24,795 bases of DNA from a virus. The DNA is taken from positions 1-24,795 of the IMG/VR virus record IMGVR_UViG_3300042691_024482. One strand, 5' to 3'. Below the pieces are notes generated by a model. That model was given only the letters and a program-made list of their open reading frames with translations, was not told where the DNA came from and did not search any database. Positions 20,893 to 24,795 of this stretch are shown piece after piece. The number at the start of each line of letters is the position of its first letter. The stretch's first letter is position 1. The position numbers and the translations under genes are program-made.

Positions 20893-21128
20893 TCGAATTC
20901 CCCGATCAAGGCATCGATTGAAACCTCGTAGACTCTTGCAAGCCTGACCGCCCGTTGAACGGTTGGAAAAACGATTCCGTGTTCAAGTTGCTGGATCGCC
21001 CTATGGCCGATTCCCACACGATCGGCAACGTACTCTTGAGACCATCCCCTAGCGGACCGCATGGCCCGCAACTTATCGCCCATGGCGATCCGCTGTTCGA
21101 TTTCGCGTTGCGTCAGCTTAGGTCTCAT
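20889..21128 (-). CDS. XRE-family helix-turn-helix regulator
   Basis: A 79-residue protein: KLRAMRSARGWSQEYVADRV, then GIGHRAIQQLEHGIVFPTVQ and VRLARVYEVSIDALIGEF. A textbook Cro/C1 HTH with the conserved WSQE at the start of helix 2 and an E-xG turn after helix 3. It is the classical form, while the downstream gene is more diverged (MTCRE in place of WSQE). The two lie in tandem in the same orientation, not divergent as in a lambda-like switch. The start overlaps the nuclease stop as ATGA. Confidence 0.88.
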   Translation of the reverse strand: MRPKLTQREIEQRIAMGDKLRAMRSARGWSQEYVADRVGIGHRAIQQLEHGIVFPTVQRAVRLARVYEVSIDALIGEFD

Positions 21129-21475
21129 TCTTCCCCGTTCTCCTGTTTGATTTCGTTAAGCCGTGCCGCGGCCATTTCGGCCGCAACTTGCATGAAATCG
21201 TCTTGATGCACCAAAAACCAGATGCCCGGCCGATGCTTTTGGGCAAGCCCGATGACCGGGATCTTGCTTTCCTTTTTTGCCATCTTTTTGACCTGATCCC
21301 ATAGCGTGATAACGCTATGGGACTTTCTTGACTTGATTTCAAGAAAGATTCGTTCGTGCGTTGAATCGGATCGAGTCCGGTCATCCCGGCCTAACGAGCC
21401 TGATCCGATGGTTCGACGTGCGCCAAAAACGGCCGCCCCGTTTCGTTCGCGTTTCTTCCAAGGCTTATCAGGCAC
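21125..21475 (-). CDS. putative PDDEXK-type nuclease
   Basis: A 116-residue protein. The N-terminal segment FGARRTIGSGSLGRDDRTRS followed by RIFLEIKSRKS fits the small phage nuclease family with the pattern RR-x-G-x-G-x-D-x-ExK. The E-I-K forms the metal-binding ExK at about residues 47-49, and Asp31/32 or the Asp before THER could be the other ligand. The C-terminal part (ESKIPVIGLAQKHRPG, WFLVHQDDF) also matches. Such enzymes cut DNA structures in replication or recombination. It starts with GTG and a GGGGAGGTG element. Two perfect hairpins lie within the coding sequence. Confidence 0.72.
   Translation of the reverse strand: MPDKPWKKRERNGAAVFGARRTIGSGSLGRDDRTRSDSTHERIFLEIKSRKSHSVITLWDQVKKMAKKESKIPVIGLAQKHRPGIWFLVHQDDFMQVAAEMAAARLNEIKQENGEE
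21298..21347. repeat. two adjacent perfect hairpins inside the nuclease gene
   Basis: Hairpin one: CCCATAGCGT (21298-21307), a GATA loop, and ACGCTATGGG (21312-21321), a perfect 10-base stem. Hairpin two begins one base later: CTTTCTTGA (21323-21331), a seven-base loop, and TCAAGAAAG (21339-21347), a perfect nine-base stem. Both lie within codons of the PDDEXK-like gene. Confidence 0.75.
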
Positions 21476-21476
21476 G

Positions 21477-21776
21477 TTAAGACACCTCCCCGGGAATCGT
21501 GTCGATTTGGCCCCAAGCGGTACGAATCGGGTCGATCAGCGGCCCGGTAACGGCCGTTTCGCGTTGCTGGATATCGTTTTCCAACCGCACGATTTCGCGG
21601 TTGAGATACCATGCCGCTTTGCGAAGGCACTCAAGGCGATCGCCTTTTCGTCCTGACCGCCACACGTATTTGATGACATTGCCAAGGTTGAACGTAAATT
21701 CCTCAGCAATTTCGATGCATTCGGCCCCGGATGGATGCCAGTTGTAGTGATCCGGATGGTCGATGTTTTTGCTCAC
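21477..21776 (-). CDS. DUF3310 family protein (SaV-like)
   Basis: A 99-residue protein. The block DHPDHYNWHPSGAECIEIAE, then NLGNVIKYVWRSGRKGDRLE and LRKAAWYLNREI is the DUF3310 signature (HPxHYxxgxxExIdxxexxxfxxGNxxKYxxRaxxKxgxxxDLxKAxwYL). The family is common in phages and has been linked to nucleotide metabolism, but its reaction is not settled. It starts with GTG overlapping the preceding stop and lies directly before the nuclease gene. Confidence 0.9.
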   Translation of the reverse strand: MSKNIDHPDHYNWHPSGAECIEIAEEFTFNLGNVIKYVWRSGRKGDRLECLRKAAWYLNREIVRLENDIQQRETAVTGPLIDPIRTAWGQIDTIPGEVS

Positions 21777-22063
21777 TTGATCCTCAGTTCTTCGCCCAAT
21801 TCCCGAGCCGGAACATCCCGGCCTAATTCGTCAATTTCGCTTTGCAGCGAATCCAGTTCCTGTTGCCTCAAGTGTGGAACGGTCTGATCAGCTTGGTTGA
21901 TCAACCGCTCAAGAAAAGCGGCCCGTTGTCGCTCGTAGTTTTCCCGGCCGCCGAACATTTCATATCGGGCGGCTTCCCTGCGGATCTTGGTTACTTCAAT
22001 CCCCGCAAGAATTCCAAGGGTTGTCACACTTCCAACCGCTGCCAAGATGATTTGCTTTCGCAT
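21773..22063 (-). CDS. small membrane-anchored coiled-coil protein
   Basis: A 96-residue protein. An N-terminal hydrophobic span (IILAAVGSVTTLGILAGIEV) acts as signal anchor. A charged helical part follows, with a heptad-type segment (LRQQELDSLQSEIDELGRDV). It overlaps the preceding gene by 40 bases and the next by a GTGA stop/start. It could be an envelope-associated protein made early in infection. No family recognised. Confidence 0.6.
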   Translation of the reverse strand: MRKQIILAAVGSVTTLGILAGIEVTKIRREAARYEMFGGRENYERQRAAFLERLINQADQTVPHLRQQELDSLQSEIDELGRDVPARELGEELRIK

Positions 22064-22401
22064 CGTTCGATCTGCTTTACGCCTTGAGCGTCAAGCCATA
22101 CCACGTGAGGCGAAACGACTGATCCGGGCATGAACTCGACGTTTTGAATGTGGGATTCGTTCGCCACATTAAAAACAATTATTGGTTTGCGTCGTGACAC
22201 CTTAATTCGTGGAAATCCGAATTCGTCAAGAATTTCACTGACGACTTTGTAGTGATTTCCGCCGATACTTCTAAAAAGTGTCGCTTCAATAATTGAACAC
22301 TTAACGTACTTCGCCCCCCTGCGGATCTGGTCGTTTGCCAGCTTGCAAACAAGCTGACGGAATTCGTGTTCCGTGTATTGTCGCTGATCACTACTACTCA
22401 T
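22024..22401 (-). CDS. hypothetical protein
   Basis: A 125-residue protein from the ATG at 22401, with a GGGAGC leader. The frame continues up to 22548, but the extra 49 residues look non-coding and the region holds inverted repeats. The body shows KLANDQIRRGAKYVKCSIIE, then LFRSIGGNHYKVVSEILDEF and RIKVSRRKPIIVFNV, a mixed helix/strand domain rich in basic residues, which could bind nucleic acid. It lies directly after csrA. No named family. Confidence 0.6.
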   Translation of the reverse strand: MSSSDQRQYTEHEFRQLVCKLANDQIRRGAKYVKCSIIEATLFRSIGGNHYKVVSEILDEFGFPRIKVSRRKPIIVFNVANESHIQNVEFMPGSVVSPHVVWLDAQGVKQIERCESKSSWQRLEV

Positions 22402-22431
22402 CCCGATAGCTCCCGTTGTTTGAAACCCTTG

Positions 22432-22520
22432 CCGCTTGCCGCTCAAGTCCGCGAAAACTCGATCGATTCGACCGCCCCGGCTAGAGATTTCCGGGGGATA
22501 CATGCCATCACGGCAAGCGG
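22432..22520. repeat. inverted repeat in the leader between csrA and the next gene
   Basis: CCGCTTGCCG (22432-22441) and CGGCAAGCGG (22511-22520) are perfect 10-base complements about 69 bases apart, in the 143-base stretch between the csrA stop and the start at 22401. On the minus-strand RNA they would pair across the leader. The loop holds several GGA trinucleotides, the core of CsrA sites. Confidence 0.5.
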
Positions 22521-22544
22521 AACCGCCCATGATTAGCGGCCTTG

Positions 22545-22739
22545 TCAAGGGTTGCGCCTGTTGATTTTGGTTGGCTTGTCTTCGAGCAGTTCCGTCCGAA
22601 AAATCGGCAGTTCCTTAGGTGCCGTGATTCCGATTTTGATCCGGGCATTCTGGCCCCTGCCGACTGCTTCAACCACTTGGATGACAATTTCATCGCCGAT
22701 GATGATTGATTCGCCGGGCTTGCGTGTCAAAACGAGCAT
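22545..22739 (-). CDS. csrA: carbon storage regulator CsrA/RsmA
   Basis: A 64-residue protein that matches CsrA throughout: MLVLTRKPGESIIIGDEIVI at the N-terminus (the highly conserved MLxLTRKxGExIxIGDxIxI), then RIKIGITAPKELPIFRTEL, close to the usual VRIGIxAPxxVxVxRxEL. The RNA-binding Leu4 and Arg6 are present. The second key Arg, usually in VHRxE, corresponds to FRTE here. CsrA dimers bind GGA-containing hairpins in messages and change translation or stability. A phage copy could re-direct host metabolism or control phage messages. It lies in the early region. Its own ribosome site resembles a CsrA site. Confidence 0.95.
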   Translation of the reverse strand: MLVLTRKPGESIIIGDEIVIQVVEAVGRGQNARIKIGITAPKELPIFRTELLEDKPTKINRRNP

Positions 22740-22745
22740 CGAAGT

Positions 22746-22757
22746 AACCTCCGTGTT
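22746..22757 (-). promoter_or_regulatory. csrA ribosome binding site resembling a CsrA-binding motif
   Basis: On the minus strand the csrA leader reads AACACGGAGGTT seven bases before the ATG. The known CsrA/RsmA consensus is RUACARGGAUGU. The ACA, GGA and GU parts fit, with two mismatches. The GGAGG is also the Shine-Dalgarno. Binding here would block translation, the usual autoregulation of csrA genes. This is inferred from sequence only. Confidence 0.45.
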
Positions 22758-22770
22758 GCGTGTCGTTGCG

Positions 22771-23046
22771 TCAGTTGAGAGTGATTTGCCGGGGAAGCGA
22801 CTCGTAGCTCAGCCATTCGACCGCTTCGATCTGGCGATTGAGCATGTCCGACCACGCCAAATATGTGCCGAAATCGTAAATGGCTGAATATCGCGGGCAA
22901 TCCTGAATGATCTGCGAATCGACGTAAAGCTCGCAGATTTCGCCAGATTCGGTTTTTACCGTGATGCACGTGTCATCCGGCCCGCATGGCACTTTGCTGA
23001 GGATGATGCACTTGCGGCGCCGGTTGATATTAATTGTCGTTTGCAT
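22771..23046 (-). CDS. hypothetical protein
   Basis: A 91-residue protein from the ATG at 23046 (MQTTININRRRKCIILSKVP). A frame extension to 23088 would run into a perfect hairpin and lacks a Shine-Dalgarno, so the short form is chosen. It has several Cys (KCIIL, VPCGPDDTCI, GEICELYV, DCPRY) and a helical C-terminus (LAWSDMLNRQIEAVEWLSYE). No named domain. It lies just upstream of csrA, with about 31 bases between. Confidence 0.6.
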   Translation of the reverse strand: MQTTININRRRKCIILSKVPCGPDDTCITVKTESGEICELYVDSQIIQDCPRYSAIYDFGTYLAWSDMLNRQIEAVEWLSYESLPRQITLN

Positions 23047-23077
23047 GATTCGCTTTCTTGCGGAAAAGAGTGTGAAT

Positions 23078-23206
23078 CCCGCTGGCAACGAGCCAGCGGG
23101 GAAAGTCCAAGAGAGTCGTCAGCCGTGCAGACATGCCACACAATGCAAACGCCGGGGGCTGGACTGTATCGGCCCCCGAATCGGCTGCCCGGAACACGAA
23201 TCCGGG
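23078..23206. ncRNA. candidate structured RNA or leader (three perfect hairpins)
   Basis: Three consecutive perfect stems: CCCGCTGGC/GCCAGCGGG (23078-23086, 23092-23100), CGGGGGC/GCCCCCG (23153-23159, 23172-23178) and CCCGGA/TCCGGG (23188-23193, 23201-23206). None has a T-tract that would make it a terminator. On the minus strand they would be a 5' leader of the gene at 22771-23046. On the plus strand they would be a separate small RNA. No known RNA family was recognised. Confidence 0.4.
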
Positions 23207-23349
23207 TGCAAGGCCCCAAAAAGATCGCGATTGTTGCAGTTGAGTCCGATCATGTTGCCTTGCATCTCGTTTCCAGCCGTCGGCCAGTGCCTTCCACAGG
23301 TTTTTTTGTGTTTCTGGCCGATGCCGCGGGCGGGTTGTGATTCCCGCTA

Positions 23350-23376
23350 GTCAAATGTTTGACCGCTTTTTTGACC
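23350..23376. promoter_or_regulatory. operator-like repeat of TTTGACC half-sites
   Basis: GTCAAA (23350-23355) and TTTGAC (23358-23363) form an inverted pair. TTTGACC is then repeated 12 bases further at 23370-23376. Three half-sites in 27 bases in the largest non-coding gap fit a regulator-binding site. TTGACC also resembles a -35 element, but no convincing -10 follows at the right distance. The two XRE regulators in this window are candidate binders. Confidence 0.4.
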
Positions 23377-23444
23377 ATGCCACAATGCGCCGCGACGAAT
23401 GATTTTGCCGTCCATGGCTTTTGACTTGGACCGCTAAGCCAAGG

Positions 23445-23684
23445 TCATCCATGACTGCCGGTTTTAGGCCCGGCAACGTCTTTTTCGATCCTGCGAATTT
23501 CTTCGCCGATCGCATTGAGTAGTTCGATCACCCCATCAATCTCCGTAGCTGAAAGATGGCTTTGAGGGATTTCAAGACATGCTGCCGTCTCATACGTTTC
23601 CGGCTCGTATGCAATGGTGAGTTCGCGTCCGCTAGTAAGCATGACGGACCACTCAATCCGTTTACTGATTCGCTCAATTGCCAT
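23445..23684 (-). CDS. hypothetical protein
   Basis: A 79-residue protein from the ATG at 23684 (MAIERISKRIEWSVMLTSGR). The body has strands (ELTIAYEPETYETAACLEIP) and a C-terminal helix (ATEIDGVIELLNAIGEEIRR). The frame extends upstream to 23792, but that part is another gene read in a different frame. It overlaps the GGPxDG-type gene by 157 bases, with no clear Shine-Dalgarno. No family known. Confidence 0.5.
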   Translation of the reverse strand: MAIERISKRIEWSVMLTSGRELTIAYEPETYETAACLEIPQSHLSATEIDGVIELLNAIGEEIRRIEKDVAGPKTGSHG

Positions 23685-23857
23685 TGCATGGTTCCCGAAT
23701 AAATGAGAATCGATCGGCCCGGAATGCGGCCATACGCGTGAACGCGGATTGGCGTATGGTAGATGTAGCTTGTGTCTGATTCGAGCATGCAAACGGTGGC
23801 CCCATCAAGCGGCCCTTCGATGCAAGCGAATTTTTTGACGCGGATCGCGTTGCTCAT
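23528..23857 (-). CDS. GPxDG-motif small protein
   Basis: A 109-residue protein from the ATG at 23857, which has GGGGA before it. The N-terminus VKKFACIEGPLDGATVCMLE has the GPxDG pattern also seen in the plus-strand gene at 7263-7451. The first 55 residues look genuine, while the last 50 (Ser/Arg-rich, RKRMRRQHVLKSLKAIF) look like a shadow of the following gene's frame. A frameshift or a shortened ancestral gene could explain this. An earlier ATG at 23863 overlaps the previous stop as ATGA. Confidence 0.55.
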   Translation of the reverse strand: MSNAIRVKKFACIEGPLDGATVCMLESDTSYIYHTPIRVHAYGRIPGRSILIYSGTMQWQLSESVNGLSGPSCLLADANSPLHTSRKRMRRQHVLKSLKAIFQLRRLMG

Positions 23858-23859
23858 TG

Positions 23860-24237
23860 TCATGTCCCCAGCGTGCAAAAAGGATCGATTGTGCCGTTAG
23901 TCGGGGCGGAAATTGCGGGGGCTTGATAGACGGGCTCGCGAAGCCATCGCATATCAAGCCACTTGTCAGCGGCCTCGGCTTCGCACTCCAACATTTCTTC
24001 AGGGCGAAACAGGATGATCCGCCCTTTTCGTTTAGGCCATGCCACCGATTGCTGATTTGGCGGTCCATCAACGGCCATTTCGGCCATGGCTTCAAAATCG
24101 AAAGCCCATGGCAGTCGCATGGCGTCCGTCAAATAGACCCGGCCGTCTTGAATTTTGACCAGCCGGCCGAAGTAAGTTGCACGGTTAAGCGTGCCAAGGA
24201 TCACGTGTATTGCTTTTTGCGGTTGAGTGGATATCAT
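23860..24237 (-). CDS. hypothetical protein
   Basis: A 125-residue protein. The ATG has an AGGAG Shine-Dalgarno eight bases upstream. The N-terminal half is beta-type (VILGTLNRATYFGRLVKIQD, GRVYLTDAMRLPWAFDFEAM) and a GRIILFRPEEMLECEAEAAD segment follows. The layout resembles small DUF-type proteins with a DGRVxLxDA motif, but I cannot name the family. It follows the DNA-binding protein gene with a hairpin in between. Confidence 0.65.
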   Translation of the reverse strand: MISTQPQKAIHVILGTLNRATYFGRLVKIQDGRVYLTDAMRLPWAFDFEAMAEMAVDGPPNQQSVAWPKRKGRIILFRPEEMLECEAEAADKWLDMRWLREPVYQAPAISAPTNGTIDPFCTLGT

Positions 24238-24270
24238 TCTGTTAGCTCCTGTCTGTTTGCCTGATTGATT

Positions 24271-24299
24271 GCCCCGCGTGCCATGCCGACACGCGGGGC
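24271..24299. terminator. perfect hairpin after the DUF2815-like gene
   Basis: GCCCCGCGTG (24271-24280) and CACGCGGGGC (24290-24299) form a perfect 10-base GC-rich stem with a nine-base loop. It lies seven bases after the DUF2815-like stop in transcription order. No T-tract follows (AATCAATCAGG), so an intrinsic terminator is not fully met. It may be a weak terminator, an RNA-end stabiliser or a processing site. Confidence 0.5.
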
Positions 24300-24306
24300 G
24301 ATTTGT

Positions 24307-24795
24307 TTAGAATGGCATGTCCGAATTGAAGTCGTCAACATCGCCGTTGAACGCGGGCGAATTTGTCGTCAAGGCCCGTTTCATCGCCTGATCAGCGGAT
24401 GAAGAAGTAGGGGCGGAAACGGCCATTCGCGATTGAATGTGGTGGCTTTTAAGGTAGTCCGGAACTTCAGGTGCCTTGTATCCAGCGGTGGCGGGATTGA
24501 ACGAAGCCCGGCCAAACGGCTTGCCGTCGGCAATCTTTTGGACTCCGACAAGAAAGAACTTGACGCCTTTGCCCATTTTCATGGCGTAAGCCATCGGTTG
24601 AACCCAAAGCTGGCCGATCGCTCCGCCGTAGATTTCTTCCTGATCGGTGATCGGCCGGTTGTGTGCATCCAAAACGAAAGGCCTTCGCTTTGGTGAAGCT
24701 GTAGCCTTAATGAGCCAATAACCATATTGGGGATGATCTTCGCCCTTGGCGTCACCGTTTTTGATCGGGCAATGATCGCCAAATTCCGAGAGCTT
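24307..24795 (-). CDS. DUF2815-like single-strand DNA-binding protein (5' end outside window)
   Basis: The frame is open to the right edge, so about 162 C-terminal residues are seen and the start is missing. The visible part has DHCPIKNGDAKG, then YWLIKATASPKRRPFVLDAH, IYGGAIGQLWVQPMAYAMKM and GVKFFLVGVQKIADGKPFG. This is the DUF2815 pattern (PIKDGD...RPxVVD...YGGxxVxaxxxxYa...GVxxxLxxVQKxxDGexlG), a gp2.5-type family that binds single-stranded DNA during phage replication. The C-terminus ends in an acidic tail (GDVDDFNSDMPF) with a terminal Phe, typical of SSB-like proteins that recruit partners. Confidence 0.85.
   Translation of the reverse strand, partial: KLSEFGDHCPIKNGDAKGEDHPQYGYWLIKATASPKRRPFVLDAHNRPITDQEEIYGGAIGQLWVQPMAYAMKMGKGVKFFLVGVQKIADGKPFGRASFNPATAGYKAPEVPDYLKSHHIQSRMAVSAPTSSSADQAMKRALTTNSPAFNGDVDDFNSDMPF

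Larger units (their letters stand above)
23047..23444. other. 398-base non-coding region with structured leader
   Basis: No convincing gene lies here on either strand. A 99-codon plus-strand frame exists at 23041-23340, but it is Pro/Ser/Gly-rich, matches nothing I know and lacks a good ribosome site. The stretch holds three hairpins (23078-23206) and an operator-like repeat (23350-23376). It is the longest gap in the window, so a promoter for the minus-strand genes to the left is likely here, but I do not see a clear -35/-10 pair. Confidence 0.6.

Noticed and set aside
23092-23115. GGGGAAAGTCC resembles conserved region I of RNase P RNA
   Set aside because: The remaining conserved parts of RNase P RNA are absent in the following bases.
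23150-23215. Possible tRNA, because of stem-loops and a GAATCC string
   Set aside because: No seven-base acceptor stem, no proper D or T arm and no seven-base anticodon loop on either strand.
23041-23340. 99-codon plus-strand frame over the hairpin region
   Set aside because: No ribosome site, odd composition and no known motif. It passes through three perfect hairpins, so a non-coding reading is preferred.
24271-24299. Full intrinsic terminator after the DUF2815-like gene
   Set aside because: The stem is perfect but there is no T-tract, so it is listed only as a hairpin with possible terminator role.
1-24795. CRISPR array, insertion sequence or attachment site
   Set aside because: No regularly spaced repeats, no transposase or integrase frame and no long terminal repeats were seen in the window.

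Overview
The window is a gene-dense block of a tailed double-stranded DNA bacteriophage or prophage, apparently of siphovirus type. Almost every gene is read from the minus strand, and most neighbours are joined by ATGA, GTGA or TTGA stop/start overlaps. Read in the direction of transcription (right to left) it runs from early/replication genes, through small accessory genes and packaging genes, to head and tail genes. No integrase, tRNA, CRISPR array or insertion sequence was seen, so lysogeny cannot be judged. The host is probably a planctomycete or relative. The hints are a phage-borne CsrA, a LamG-type lectin protein, a papain-type peptidase, a GT41-like glycosyltransferase and zinc-ribbon small proteins. 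This is inference, not proof.

Right part (about 24.8 to 19.6 kb): a DUF2815-type single-strand DNA-binding protein (cut by the window edge), several unknown small proteins, a 398-nt non-coding stretch with hairpins and an operator-like repeat, csrA, a DUF3310 protein, a PDDEXK-type nuclease, two tandem XRE regulators, and a complete small DNA cytosine methyltransferase. A second long, motif-bearing frame runs through almost the whole methyltransferase gene.

Middle-right (19.6 to 16.9 kb): an array of duplicated and shuffled small genes. Two are tandem paralogues, two share an N-terminal coiled-coil module with different tails, and two share a C-terminal module. Two Cys-rich small proteins follow.

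Packaging and cargo (16.9 to 7.2 kb): a DUF5681-type protein in the small-terminase position, large terminase, and portal. About 6.6 kb of cargo then separates the portal from the rest of the head module. It holds a surface-type small protein, a LamG-like lectin, an unknown protein, a sigma-70 region-4-like protein, a run of mini membrane proteins (lysis candidates), a coiled-coil protein, an exported Pro-rich protein, a papain-like peptidase, and a GT41-like glycosyltransferase. A small plus-strand gene with a GGPxDG motif sits at the end.

Head/tail (7.2 to 0 kb): MuF-like head morphogenesis protein, two more GT-A glycosyltransferases, HK97-type prohead protease, HK97-fold major capsid protein followed by an intrinsic terminator, then the connector, gp10-like, DUF3168-like and tail-tube proteins, and a gene in the tail-chaperone position that leaves the window. 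Three glycosyltransferases inside a head module suggest that virion proteins are glycosylated.
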